This document shows, in pieces, positions 12,465-25,400 of a DNA stretch of 64,000 bases. The stretch spans positions 248,001 through 312,000 of the forward strand of contig JAJNNQ010000126.1 in the NCBI GenBank assembly GCA_027886175.1. Reading direction: 5' to 3'. This DNA is from Phylloscopus collybita. Taxonomy: Eukaryota > Chordata > Aves > Passeriformes > Phylloscopidae. Positions within the stretch are counted from its first letter, which is position 1; the number at the start of each line of letters is the position of its first letter. The notes below the pieces were generated by a model that was given only the letters and a program-made list of their open reading frames with translations, made no database searches and was not told the DNA's origin. The translations under genes were made by a program, and so were the position numbers.

Positions 12465-13745
12465 CCAAAGACACGGGGACACGAGCTGGCTTTCCTGAAA
12501 TTCTGAAGCTCAGTAAGTGTGGACAAGCAGATCTCCTGCCATTTTTCATTACCCCGTGACCTTGACATTTTGATGGGTAGGAGGGGTGTGGGTGTGTGTG
12601 TGTGTTGTCTTGGGTTATGGAACCAAAAATGTGCATTCTGTTTCATCTGCTGAAAGCAGCTGGGGAGATGTTTTTCTTTATCTCTTGTAACTCTGGGAGG
12701 AGGGGGGTGGGTGCCTTTTGATAATGGGCCAGCTGTTCAAACCAGGTGGGGCAGTGTTTCTTATCTCTTTTCCCAATGGGCCATTAAGACTCCTCAGGCT
12801 GTTCTCCCCAAGCTTGTCACAAGTTGCCCCATTGTGAGATGCTCCACCCAGTGGGGGGAGCCAACCATTCCTACCTGGATAAAACTGAGACACAGGAACA
12901 TGAAGGCTTCACCCGATTCCTGGAGGAAGACTGGACCCTTCTCACCATCACTGGACTCTTGTTCTACAGGATCATCTCTGCTCCAACAGAACCACATCTG
13001 CCACTCCAGGAGGATTCACTTTGGGACTGCTTCCAACACCCTGACCAACAGGGTGTCAGGTTGTAGCTCTGACTCTGTCAGGGTTCTCCAAAATTGGTGT
13101 TTGTTTGTTTGTTGGTTTGGTTGGGTGGTTTTGTTTTCTACTACATTTGCATTGTTAATATTCCTAGTAAAGAACTGTTATTCCTATTCCCAAATCTTTG
13201 CCTGAAAGCCCTTAATTGCAAAATTATAATTCAGTGGGGGTGAGGGGTTTACATTGTCCATTCTAAGGGAAACTCCAGCTTTCCCTGGCAGATACCTGTC
13301 TTTCCCAAACCAAGACATGTGTGCAGCTGGAAACACCCAGACTGACTCTCTCTGGCTCTGAATTGTGTAAGGGCACCTCAGAAAGGGGGCAGAGGGTTCT
13401 GCAATAGACCAGCTGCTGTGATGGGGAAGCCTGTGTGCCCTTCCTCAGCAGGCCTCACACCAGCACAGTTTGGATTGTCCCTGAGGCCTTGCTCATGGAG
13501 CAGTGTCTGTTGTTCCTCCTGGCAGGATGCTCTGCTTCACTTGTGTGTACCTGGGCTCTTGATTTTATCTTTTCTGGTGGCAAAGAAGCGTTTCAATAGA
13601 GAAGGAGAAATGCTTAGAACAGGCAAAACAAGGAGACTCACTGGTTGCAGTTCCTGCGTGGCTGTGTGCTGCAGGCCACGTCCTTGGCTGTAGAAACCTC
13701 AGCCAAGCATGTGTTTCTGAGTGAAGGAAATGTGTGCATATCTGG
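12465..13745 (+). repeat. Left arm of inverted duplication, split by an LTR
   Basis: Without the LTR at 12606-13317 and its target duplication, about 565 bp of this segment match the reverse complement of 16369-16960. The stretch from 13318 to about 13640 is nearly identical, with about 8 differences over some 320 bp by eye. The outer part (12465-12605) matches only about 90%, and the inner end (13640-13745) is also more divergent. The arm includes a TG microsatellite into which the LTR inserted. Both arms share a stop-free frame beginning MMGKPVCPSSAGLTP, which I read as a consequence of the duplication rather than a gene. Confidence 0.85.
12606..13317 (+). mobile_element. Solo LTR, copy A (ERVL-like family)
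   Basis: A 712-bp element begins TGTCTTGG and ends CCAAGACA, an 8-bp terminal inverted repeat. It is flanked by the 5-bp direct repeat TGTGT (12601-12605 and 13318-13322). Because the insertion lies in a TG microsatellite, the exact duplication is slightly ambiguous. There is a TATA-like ATAAAA near 12879-12884 and an AGTAAA polyadenylation signal at 13166-13171, followed by a short R/U5-like end. No internal retroviral genes are attached, so it is a solo LTR left by recombination. Two more copies lie at 55255 and 59422. A 5-bp target duplication fits ERVL-type elements, but the family name needs a database match. Copy A lacks about 45 bp present in the other two. Confidence 0.85.
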
Positions 13746-16368
13746 CCACCAGATGCAGACACGAGATGTGCACATCCAGCAGTTTGCCCTGGACTCTGAC
13801 AATGACCGACATGCAGGTGGGGCCTGCACCTGGGCCCTGCTCAGGCTGGTGTCAGACATGGGGTCGGGTGCAGCCAGGCTGCACGAGGCTGGCTTCCCTC
13901 TAGAGACTGGTGTGGTAAACAGGTATGATTCCTGCTGATAAAATTGAAATGGTAATCGATATTTTAAAACACTAAAGTAGTAATACAAAGTAGTGCCAAA
14001 AAAAGGAAAGGGAGAGGGTACCCCCTTCTCCTGCAGATGTTCATGAGATACAGGAAGAAACTTAGGTAAGACTAGCTAAAATTATCTATTAGAGATTTGG
14101 TGTAACTCCAGGAAAATTGTTAATTATACAAGATTTGTTGCCTTAATATTCAAACTTGGTATTTGCCTACATAACACAAGTTTAATACGTATGTGTAATA
14201 AGAGAAGTTTTTTAAAGGACAATGAGGAAGACCGTGAGCCTTCATCCAAAAGATTACCAAAAGAAGATAGAAGACCCCCCTGGCAACAAGTGAAGCGTGT
14301 GCCATGAAGTACAGAGACACAGATTTTTAAAATTGGAAAATAGGAGGACACTTACAGGAAACATTGATGAATATGTATTAGCATACAGTATATAAGTATA
14401 GTTTGAATTGTTTTGTTTTGTACATGAGGTAGAATGAGAAGCCCTCCCCATACCCCAGTCGGTTTTGCTTAGGCCTTTTCAGAACCTTAACCAAATTTAA
14501 ATAATTACCAAATTTTTTGTAATTTTATATTAAATTTTTATTAAAATTGCTGCTAAATTTTAAATTTGTTGTTTATTTTTTTTTACATTTATAACACTGG
14601 CAAGCACAAGGTGACATTGTGACAGCACCGCTCCAGGTGGGACCCTCCAGGCCTCTCTGGCAGCTGGCATGACAAGATGACACAGAAAAAAAAAAATCCC
14701 TCTGTACAATGTGGGAAGGTGGAAGCTGTAACATGGCATGGCTGGGCAGCTTGATGGCCTTGTGGCATATTTAAGCACAACCACAAATAAGGGGAGGAAG
14801 GGTGAAAGAACCAGAGCTTAAACCACAACTGTTTTAAGTTAGTCAAGTGGAAATACCTGGTCAAATTAAAAAAAAAAAATTAAAAAAAAGTGACTGTATT
14901 TAATTCTGCAGGTGTTGAGAGAAGAAAATCAACTTTTCAGTGGTACTTGGATTTGGGCAAGGCTTAACTGCACTTACAATACACATATTTTCTCAAAAAT
15001 CAGGTCTCCCTTGCACATGAAAGTATATCAGGGACTTCTGAAGCCAACTAATCAGTGTGTAAAACTCCAATTTAACTGCTCCAGCAAGCACAGAAAAGTC
15101 AGAAAGATAAACAGAAGTGTAAAAACCCTACAGCTTAAGGATCAGCTAAGCAAGGTGATTGTTGAGCATTTTTATTTCAGTCTGTATTTTAATCTGTCAG
15201 AAGTGCAAGACTTTCTTCATAAGGGTGGTTGTTGTTTTGAGTATTCTCCCTCTTAAACAGGCTGAGTTTCTGCTGTGAAAAGTGAAAATGCTGTTTTGAG
15301 TCTGATGATATTGCAATAAACCCTTTCTTTTTACTAAAATCAAAGGCTTACAGGACACAGCTTTGAGAAACCCCAGACAATCTCAATGAAGCAATCATGG
15401 TTTTATAAATGGAAATTAATTTTAATAAGTCTGTTGCTCATCTCACATTGCCAAAGTCTGTGATCCATTAGAAGTGCAGTGCTTTAATGATCAGCACAGG
15501 GATCACATTCAGTGAAGTTCAGAAATAGACAAAATGCTCTTGGGCCCTCTCCATGGAGTGTATCACACCAGTGAGATGCTGGCTGTGTAGTGCACAGGCA
15601 AAAAGCACTGAGGTGTTCACATTCAGGTATTTCAAGGTATCAGTATCTGTACGAAGGCAAAATGCCTTGAGCACAGTGAAACGTTGTGTTACACGCCATC
15701 ACACCACACCCAGTTTTCAAATACTGTGTTTTGCAGAGAGAAGTTAAGCCCACTTCTCCCCAAACTTGCTAAATCAGTAACCCTGCCTGGTGTACTGACA
15801 TTTAATTGGTGGCACATCCCTGTGCTGATGGCTACTGTCAGTAATGCCTCTGCTCCCCTTCCCCTGTCACTGCCCAGCGCTACCGACACAACAGCTCAGC
15901 TCACCGTGCCACTCCCTGCAGGGACAAGCAAAGATACATGGATGGGTGGGTGTAACTTGGAGGGTGCCTAAATTCAGAGCACCTGAAAACGAAATCTCTT
16001 CATCCTCTGCTCCTCTCCATATCCACAGCCTGGTGACAAGAGCTGACACTGTCCACTTCTCAGTGAGTGTACCTGGTGCTCCTGCGCTTTCCGAGGTGGT
16101 CATCAATCATCCCTATTGTCAGCTCCCTGAGAGCAGATACAAGTCTGCTCTAGATTTTCCAGCCTTCCTGCAATCATACTCTTCCTCTCTCTCTGCAAGT
16201 GTTTCCTTACAGCATCCTCCCCTCAGTTCCCACCCTGGACCTTGTAGGGCTACCCACTGCACCCCGCTGGAGACGCAGGCTGTGTGACTGCACTACACTA
16301 CTGGCACCTGCTGCAGTGCACTGGCAGGTCTGAGGGTCTGCAAAGGCAACCTGAGAGCCCCTCTGGGC
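13746..16368. other. Spacer between inverted duplication arms
   Basis: About 2.6 kb separates the two arms. No gene is recognisable. The spacer contains a very AT-rich patch (14470-14590) and A-runs near 14687 and 14868. A plus-strand frame of 147 codons at 15844-16287 is proline- and serine-rich and has no known motif. Nothing marks the spacer as a transposon body. Confidence 0.6.
14470..14590. repeat. Extreme AT-rich patch
   Basis: This patch of about 120 bp is almost purely A and T, with repeated AAATTT and TTTAAA words and a short palindrome around AAATTTTAAATTT. It lies in the spacer of the inverted duplication. It could be a DNA-unwinding or scaffold-attachment type sequence, or simply low complexity. 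Confidence 0.6.
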
Positions 16369-16960
16369 ATATATGCACACATTTCCTTCACTCAGAAACC
16401 CATGCTTGGCTGAGAGTGTCCACTTCTGCAGCCAGGACATGGCCTGCAGCACACAGCCACGCAGGAACTAGAACCAGCCTAGTCACAGCACAGTGAGTCT
16501 CCTTGTTTTGCCTGTTCTAAGCATTTCTCTTTCGCTATTAAAACACTTCTTTGCCACCAGGAAAGATAAAATCGAGAGCCCAGGTACACACAAGTGAAGC
16601 AGAGCATCCTGCCAGGAGGAAAAGACACTGCTCCATGAGCAAGGCCTCAGGGACAATCCAAACTGTGCTGGTGTGAGGCCTGCTGAGGAAGGGCACACAG
16701 GCTTCCCCATCACAGCAGCTGGTCTATTGCAGAACCCTCTGCCCCCTTTCTGAGGTGCCTTTACACAATTCAGAGCCAGAGAGAGTCAGTCTGGGTGTTT
16801 CCAGCTGCACACACACACACACACACGTACCCCCCTTCTACCCATCGAAGTGTCAAGGTCACAGATTAATGAAAAATGGCAGGAGATCTGCTTGTCCACG
16901 CTTACTGAGCTTCAGAATTTGAGGAAAACCAGCTGGTATCCCTGTGTCTTTGGAATCACT
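16369..16960 (-). repeat. Right arm of inverted duplication, LTR-free
   Basis: The reverse complement of this 592-bp segment matches the left arm at 12465-13745 without its LTR. Where the left arm carries the LTR, this arm has an uninterrupted CA microsatellite (about 16807-16827), so it shows the empty-site structure. Identity is highest in the middle, about 97% by eye, and falls to about 90% towards the outer end. The mirrored stop-free frame lies on the minus strand at 16483-16713. Confidence 0.85.
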
Positions 16961-19900
16961 AGATTCAGGAGCCCTTTACCTGCCCCATAAGCTGGCAGCA
17001 ATTCAAGTCCACATCTGTAAGCCCCAGATTTATGACACACTCAAAAGCCAAACAAGCTGTCCCCACTGCTTGTTTGTGCTCTGATTAAGGCTGCAAAGGC
17101 AGCACAAGAAAAGCAATTAGCCATCCTAGGTAATCACAATTGTCAAGAGACTAAATCCTTCCTCTTCAAAAGAGAAGTTCAATTTTAGGTGTGTCTTACT
17201 TCTTACCCAACTCTGCAGCACACTGCAGTGCATGTAATAAGAGGTGGGCAGGCAGTGACACACTAAGTTTAAATAAAAACAGGATTCAGCTGCCACTTCA
17301 AGAAGCAGTTGTCAAACCTGAGGCACTTCAAGAGTCAGTAGCAAAGAGCCTTTACACAGCCTTTAGTTATCTTGGTTTCCTTTCTCAGAGAATTCATTCA
17401 AGCCATCCCTTTGGTGTTGCTCTTAACCTGATCTTTACATAGAAAAGTGAAAAAATATCTATAAAGCCCTGTCCTGCTGGGGTATTTACACCCAGTCACT
17501 GGTCACCATAACAACTCTGCAGCAGTAAGAGGCCATGCTGTTCACTGGGCACAGTATAAACTGTCCTGACTGACTCTCTCTCAGTCTGGTCTGTGGTTGG
17601 TCTGCTGTGCTGCTGGGAAAATGCAGCAGCACTACAGTGCAGCTGACAATGCAGCCATGAATCCAAAAGATGCATAGAAAAGATGGGTAATTAATCAAAG
17701 ACCAAAGCAGCAACTCTAGGTCACTTTTCTAGCTACAGTCATGTTTAGCTCCATAGCCTTATTTTTTCCTGATGGAAGCATTCTGTAGGGACTGAAGACC
17801 ACTTCCACTAAATAATTCTAATACACAGATAGAAGAACTAAGGCATGTGAATGGAAAGATATACAAGAACTTAAGAGTGTAGAATTAATGATTTAGGAAA
17901 AGGAAATTAATTGTTTCTTTGTTAATGTTTCTTCAAATTGCATGGATTTTGTCTTACTGAAGTCAGTGAATTTGCTTATAACCAACACAATACAGATAGC
18001 TGGGTCCAATACAAGACTTTAGGTTCATGTAGTTTTGTGATTTTTCACTAAGGTGGAGTTCATTTTCCTCACAATAGCTGATAAAAAGCTATGCTTTAGA
18101 TTTGTGCTGATAACAGGATTGATAACACATGAACATTTTGGTTATTGTTGGGTTCGTACATAGTGACAAGGCCTTTTTTGCTCCTCATACCACTCCACCA
18201 GCAAGGAGGCTGGGGGTGCAGAAGGAACTGGGAGGGAACACAGCCAGGATAGATGATCTCAGCTAACCAAAAGGCTATTCCAGACCATATGGCATCACAC
18301 TCAGCATATGAAGAGGGAAGAAGGAAGAGGGAACATTTGGAGTGATGACATTTGTCTTCCCAAGTCACCATTATGCATTACGGGGCCTGGCTTTCCTGGG
18401 ATGGCTGAACATCTGCCTGCTCATGGGAAGTGGTGAATTAATTCCTTGTTTTGTTTTGCTTCTGTGCATGGCTTTTGCTTTCCATATTAAAACTGTCTTT
18501 GTCTCAATGCACAAGTTTTTCACTTCCACTCCTCTGGCTCTCTCCCCCATCCCATTGGTGAGTGAGCAGGTGGCCTTATGGGACTAAACCACAATAGTTT
18601 GATTAGAGACCAAGAGGAGGGGCTAGAACAGCTTGTCGAACCACGTCTGTCTTCTTCCCTCCTCCCTGGCAAAAGAATTAATATCTTACCTTAAAAGACT
18701 GTAAGAGAAGTGCCAGTCACTACTTTCCTTTAGACCTTTCTAAACATCAGAAATAATGCAGCAGATTCAGCTAATTCAACATGTCAGCATTTGACAGCAC
18801 ATTCAGGAACCTGAGAGACATCCTGCAAGAAGAGAAATTAAAAGCACCAATTAGTCATTGCATATGTTGTGCAAGATATCTTGTGCTTAAAGCCGTTGAT
18901 GCCTGGTAGAGCCATGCTGCTGAACAATAAAGAAATCACCACAAAAATGAAAGGCTAAGGTATTTTTTGTTTCCAAGGTGAAATGCTCAAGCACATTTTG
19001 GCTACAGCACCTTGGGGAGAAAGCATGCATCTTGCAATAGCTGTGTCACCCTGCCCTGCCTTCCCAATTTAAATCTTTGTTCAAACAACAGTCCATGTGA
19101 ATGCACAGAAACAAAGCTCCAGGCATGTCAGGATACACCAGCCACACCAGTTACAGAGACACAGCAGTAGATGTTCATACCCTTGATTAGTTTGAACTGG
19201 GAAATGCATCAGAAGACCATGTGAGCTAAGTATTAGCACTTTATAAGCAAGGATCTTGATGTATGTGGAAGACACATGGAGGTACTTTATAAACTACAGG
19301 AAAAGGAGCAGCATTTTCAGATGGACTTGGCTAATTTCCCTGGACAGGCTTTTCTCAGAACTCTCATCTTGCAAACACTCAACCCACACTGAGTAAAGAC
19401 ACTCCATGCCTGCACCACAGCACGTAAGATCTCTTCCTCCACAGCAAAGATGTTCCACCACTAAGGTTTAGATGCTTGTATTTCAGTTCCAACCCATTCA
19501 GTGTGTTTAATCCCCCAAAGGAGCAAGCTTCCCCTAACTAGAGGCACACCCACAGACACACACAACAGGGTTCCTTGCACTGAGATATCCTGCCTCACTC
19601 ACAGGTACAGTGCAGGTCAGCTGCACCCTGAGGTGGTGCTGAGGTGACATTTGACAGCTGTGGAGTGATGGGCCAGCAGAAAAACTCATTGACATCTAGT
19701 ATGGTTACTCAAGAGCATTTTAAAGATTAATTTCAGGTAAAAGACACTTCTTACCATCCAACTTGTTAAGTACTTCCCTAAAGCGTTGATGTGAACATAC
19801 AAAGTGACCTCTGTCCCAGTTTGTAAAACTATAGAGATGGGGTAAGCAAGCAAATCAGACCAGGTAAAAATTACAGAGTTTTTATTATAAATTAATATAT

Positions 19901-22044
19901 TGTTCTAATCCTACACTGTTTAAAAATCCTAAAAAAAGCCTCCTAAGGGTTAATTATCTTCATAAACTGAAATAAAAAGTAGCATTTGAAGGGAAACTAC
20001 AAGGGTCCATATCTTTGGGAGAAGTGGAGGGAAAAACTAAGCTGAACACCTACCTTTGTTAAAAAAAAAAAAAAAGAGAAATCCAAAAGCCCTAGGCTTA
20101 GATGAGCTTTAAATTAGTATTCAGTACTCTTTGCTACTCCAAGGAAATGGCAGTCAATTTCTTCCCCCCTCCTCTAACACTTTCTCAATACATTTACTTT
20201 TATTTTAGCTATTTATGTAAAATACCAATGTTTTATATAGCAAGTTACCTATTCATGATACCTTAAAAATGCCTGTCTTAAAATGAGGGTATATTCCAAG
20301 ATGATTACAAACATCTCCATTTACATAATAATAAAGACTGCAATTGCATAAGGAAACTTGAGATTATAGGAAACAAGTTACATCCTTGGAGCTCTATATT
20401 TGCAGATTATAGGAAGTATCACAATCATTGCTTTTCTCTATCACTTTCTCCACTACACTTCTGTATAAAGCAGCACAGGACTTCCCAGATGTTCAGTCAA
20501 GTTATACACCCTGGGCCACTGTTCAAGAACACAAAAACCTGGCTTTCAAACCCCTGCTGCCATGTGTCCTTATACCATGAGTCAAGATCATTCAGGTGTT
20601 TCTCATGGGTTAATTTTTTTCCCAACAGATTTCACATTCTGCTCACAGTCCCACAGCTGGCATTAACTCCCTACCAGGTACTCTGTGTAATTTATCTGAA
20701 GGTGTGTGTATGCCCACACCTGTTCCAAATCAGCCTGGAAACAGAATAACTGTTCCACACCAAAGGCTACAACGGGGACAGGGTTTGAGCCCCAAGATGC
20801 ACTAGTAACTATGTTGGGGGAATTGCTCCTTTTTGTCAAAGAGGACTGATCAAAAGTCAAAAATCCTTTGGGAGCTGAGACTTACCACGTACCTGTTTTC
20901 CACACCAGATGGAAAGAATGCTTCAGTTTCACTTTTTACCCCAAACAAATCACAGCATGCATGTGTACACAATCATCTGACTCCTACACATCCAAGCATG
21001 ACCAAAACAACAACAAAAAAAAACACCCAGTACACTCTATACCCATTTTTTTTCCCTTAAGGGGAGAACAAACCACACCTAACAGGTATTAATAAAAACA
21101 CCAAGCATTAGAAAACATTCTGTTACAATGGGTATTTAAAAAGATGCATGTAACACTAAGAAAAAATTTAATCTGTACAAAATGGATGTATACATCTCAC
21201 ATTAAAAAAGTCATTGTTCTCCTAAACTGCCTCACAAATGGCAATCTCATTTCATTTCCAGCCAGAAAATTTATTCAGCGATTAGCATAACTGTATTAAG
21301 CACAAGGAAAGAAAAGCAGAAATGAAAACAAACATGGTCAAACAGTTAAGCAGAGATATTGAATATACAATGAGAGTGCATTTACTGATAAAATTGTAAT
21401 TTTTACAGCAAGTTTTAACCTTTGCAACATTTTAGGTTTGAGCTAAACTTGCTATGTAAGAGATTTTCCTTAAAGTCCCAAAGACATGGTGTCAACAATT
21501 TTTAATAAAGGTCCACATGTTCCACAGCATACTTGACTAGCCTGACAAGTTCCCTACAGACGGGAATAACACATGTATTCCATCTCCTCTCCTTTTCCAT
21601 TCTAACACTGTTCAACACCTCCGCCCACGCACTCCTCCAACACACACACTTCCCTCCAGCAGTCAGCAGCCTGATTCACTTATCTAAAGAGGAATTTATG
21701 CTGGCCTGAAAAAACACCAGCCCCCTCAACTGCCCAGGACATAGCTTATGGATGGCTTATTGAGATATGCCTCAGATGCTGTGTCCAACAAGCACTGCTA
21801 AGTCAGCTAGAGATGTCCTGCGTAGCCAAAGAGGGGTAGTTATATTCTCGGCATGAAGGAGATAGTATTTTACAATAAATTTGAATGTAACATTTTTACT
21901 CTTTCCTGGTGAACATGTTCTACATTTTGGGACAGAAAGCCTTTAAGTAGTCAAAAGCACTGTTAAGCCTTGGTACGTTTCACTGACATAAGTTCTCATC
22001 ATTAGTAAAGGAAACAACTAAGGCTATGTCTGGGTGGCACAAAG
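16961..22044. other. Gene-free stretch
   Basis: No exon-like open frames, RNA genes or repeats longer than short A-runs (for example around 20060) are visible. Composition is AT-rich with few CpG. I see nothing supportable here beyond ordinary intronic or intergenic DNA. Confidence 0.65.
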
Positions 22045-22480
22045 CTAATTACCCCTTCAGAGACACTAATTAATCTGGGCAGGGCGCCACAGTAACATGA
22101 CTGCTCTGCCTGGGGAATCTCCCAATGCTGATGTATTGCCATTTGGATACCCCTCCTCCCACCTCTTTCACATTGAATATACAAGTCTTACACCAAAGAT
22201 GAGCCCTCCACAGACGGGTGTTTCCTCTCAGAAGCTGTGTGTTTTATTGAAATCCACCATCTTCAGCTCACAATACTGAGCGGTACACTGCACCAGTTCC
22301 TGACAAACGCTAAAATAATCGACAAGCAATTACCGAGCATCCCCAGCTGCTGGGAGGAGGAATGTGAGAGGGTACACCTACTGACAGTCTCCTGGGCTCC
22401 AGGAGAAAAGGTCAGCGTCTCAGAGGAGCTGTGTACAATGATAACGGCGATTGTCTGACAATCGGCTGCGGCAATTCACA
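22045..22480. promoter_or_regulatory. Candidate conserved regulatory element
   Basis: This block differs in texture from its AT-rich surroundings. It keeps several CpG, has two homeodomain-type TAATTA sites (22046-22051 and 22067-22072), and ends with the 17-bp perfect odd palindrome CGATTGTCTGACAATCG at 22448-22464. The palindrome contains inverted ATTGT/ACAAT words of the SOX core type. These are the marks of a distal enhancer or conserved noncoding element. Conservation cannot be seen from one sequence, so this is inference. Confidence 0.35.
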
Positions 22481-25400
22481 CCCCATTTCAACAGACACAC
22501 TAGAACACACCAAGGAGAAACCCTCTAGTACTGGTGTAAATGTTCTCCACTTAGTAAGCTCCAAGTAGCAGGTAATGGTGTGGCTGTTAGCAAGGTAGAA
22601 GTTAAATTTTTGCCAAAGTGACTTAGCTTTCAGCTTTCTGGAGATAAAACAGGTCCTGGGCTAAAGCCAGAACACTTTATCTACTGTACCTGATGCCACC
22701 TCTTGATACCAAAACATGCTCTTCACGTACTGCAAATGGACTTTGATCTTCTTTTGACTGGTTAAAACACACTCAATAAGGAATAATGTACTCAGCAGTA
22801 GCTTAGAGTACCTGTCTCAATTGGAACTGGTTTTGGAACAATTGGAGAGCAATAGGGAAGGGGAACACCTGATACACAATACAACCAGCAGCAGAACACA
22901 GCCTCATACCTATCCACAACAAAGAATGAAAAGACACACAAGGTACCAATAAACCAAAGTCAAGGAAGTGTTTTACTGCCACGCAGAACAGACAATTTCA
23001 GATTCTAAAGAACCTAGTTCCCTCTTCCTCCTCCCTGCAAATACATTTTTAAAATGAGCCTCTCTCCACACAGACCTCCTGCAAAACACAGTCCCATGAA
23101 TTCAGGATTCACTTAGGTGGGATGGCTCACGTTGCAGGTAAATGGGATACACCAGCTCAGCTAGAGGCTGGCAGGCAAGGCTGCCTTCTCACGTGTCTGT
23201 CAGCTCTGCACAGAGGTCAGAGCACAAGGAAGGGCAGCTTCACCTTGGGTCTGTACCACAGTGCTCAAAAGCTGGTGACTGGTTTCAACACGTAGGCTGT
23301 TTCTTGTGGCAAAAGCACAGGGACAACTGTCTAACAGAGTGCATTGCCTTGAGACAGGGAGAAATCACATCGATTAAACACTATCAAGAGTCCTTGAGAC
23401 TTTCATGGTCTCAGCAGAGAGGACAAATACTCAAATAAGACTGCCAGATGCAGCACAGATGAATAAAACACTGTAAAAAAAGGCATAATAATTCACTTAT
23501 GAGGAATTAAATTGCATTTGATAAATAAGTGTTGAAGTAGCAGTTTTCACACTTACTTTCACACTTACAAATACTTCAGCTCATGAAAAATACAAAGGTA
23601 TCATAAAAGACACATTTTCTACCCAACTCATTTCAAAAATATTCACAAATGTTGTCAAAAACATATGGTGTACATCTAACACTGGCTAATAAAAGGTTTC
23701 TCCTTCAAAATATATATTTTTTTGTTACCCACAGGCTGACTGTGAATTATACACACGAAAAGTGACAATATAGGTGAACACTTCAGTCTCCAAACAACAA
23801 AAACTAGTCAAGATGGTGACAAAACCCAGCAAGCCACACAAACGTGTGCTGAATCTTAATAGCTTTAGCTGTCACATCAGGTGAAGTTAACTCAGCATTC
23901 AGTGCACACTCAGAGGTCAGAGTGTTCCACTCCCTGCTCCAGAACCTTCCCTACAGAAACTGTGGAGCTCATGCTGGGCTCTGTGAGAGGAGACCTTTTC
24001 TTGCTAGGACCAACAATACCATGACATAACCACCACAGCAATGGAGATCTTCAGACAGATCTTCAGCAGACAGACAGACAGAGCCTTAACCAGAAATGAG
24101 CAAGGCTCTGAAAAGAAACAGAAGGAACACCCACTCCAACAACCAAGGCTGCTGCCAGAGAGGAAGCCTCACTGACAGTGCTAAAATTCACCCAGAACCC
24201 TTTTTTCTCCCATCTGCACAGAGATTGCTACTCTTGGACTTCACCTATATTGGGATTCACACCCAGAGACTGTGGAGATAAAGTCAGTAACACACCCAAG
24301 TTTTGTTTGTTTGTGAGGAATTTTTTTTCCCCACACATGCCCATGTGCAGGCAGACATAATTCTGTGTTCTCTGACTGTAAAACTAAGCTACCAAATCTT
24401 AGCCCAGATTTAAAAACATAATGTATTTTCTATAGCTCCAAAGCAGAATGTGCTTTACAAGGCCAGTTTAGATGGGATACCTGATGTTAGGCAAGGAATG
24501 GAGGGAGAAGAGGGTGTCACAACAGAGGCACTGGTGGGAAGTTACCTAAAAAAGTGGTTCAAGAAACAAAGAAAACTGGAAAGACCCTCAGCTACTTATC
24601 TTCTCCTTTTAACTTTCCTCCATACACCAATTATATCCTGTACTACATCTCTTACCCAGTTATATATCCTTTGCTTGTTTACATCACCACCATATCATAA
24701 AGCACTGCTGATAAGCAACAATAGGTATGATGAATCTGTGCTTGCTTCCTTAGGGCAAGCAGAGATTAGGAAATTAGGAAAGAAGGTATTTCTTTTGTCT
24801 TGCAATGAAAAGGAACTGCAAAGGCAGGAAATGAAACTGAAAGGGATCTTAAAACACTATCTTGCTTGCCTTGTTCCCAGGTGAGACAGCCTCTCACCTG
24901 TTGATGGGACACATGATGCTCCTGAGGAGAGCCACTTGCTTACTCCTCTGGTCCCATCTCAGCTGGACAAGCAGAGGAAGGGAGGGAAAGGGGCCTGGAA
25001 GCTTTTAAAAGGTAGAAGATATTTCACTAAATGTCTTAACCTTTAAAACTCAGTTAAAGATACAGAATTGATAGATACAATCTCCAGAAGCAGCAGATCT
25101 GAAATACTAATAACTTTTATGATTCCCAAAAATGTTTAGTTGCTTATGTTTGGATTTCAAGTGACAAAAGCAAGGATCTGGCAAAACTCCTCTTTGTGCT
25201 CTTTCCCCATCCTCACAGAATATGAAAACATTCCCCAGATGTCAGTCATCCCATCTTCATGGGTGTAACACAGCTACAGCTAACAATAGGGAGCTGGTCT
25301 GCTCTGGAAGCATGCCATGAACCTGCACCTTAGGGAATCCCTGTCCCTCACATATTCATACCCATATCTAGGCCTGAAGGCTGAAGCTCCCCTTACTTAG

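Noticed and set aside
12711..13205. 164-codon open frame inside LTR copy A as a retroviral gene
   Set aside because: It lies wholly within the LTR, is not kept in copies B and C, and resembles no gag, pol or env domain.
13418..16713. The shared frame MMGKPVCPSSAGLTP on plus (13418-13693) and on minus (16483-16713) as a gene family
   Set aside because: The similarity comes from the inverted duplication of noncoding DNA. The copies differ by a 3-4-base indel and end at different points, and no known domain is seen.
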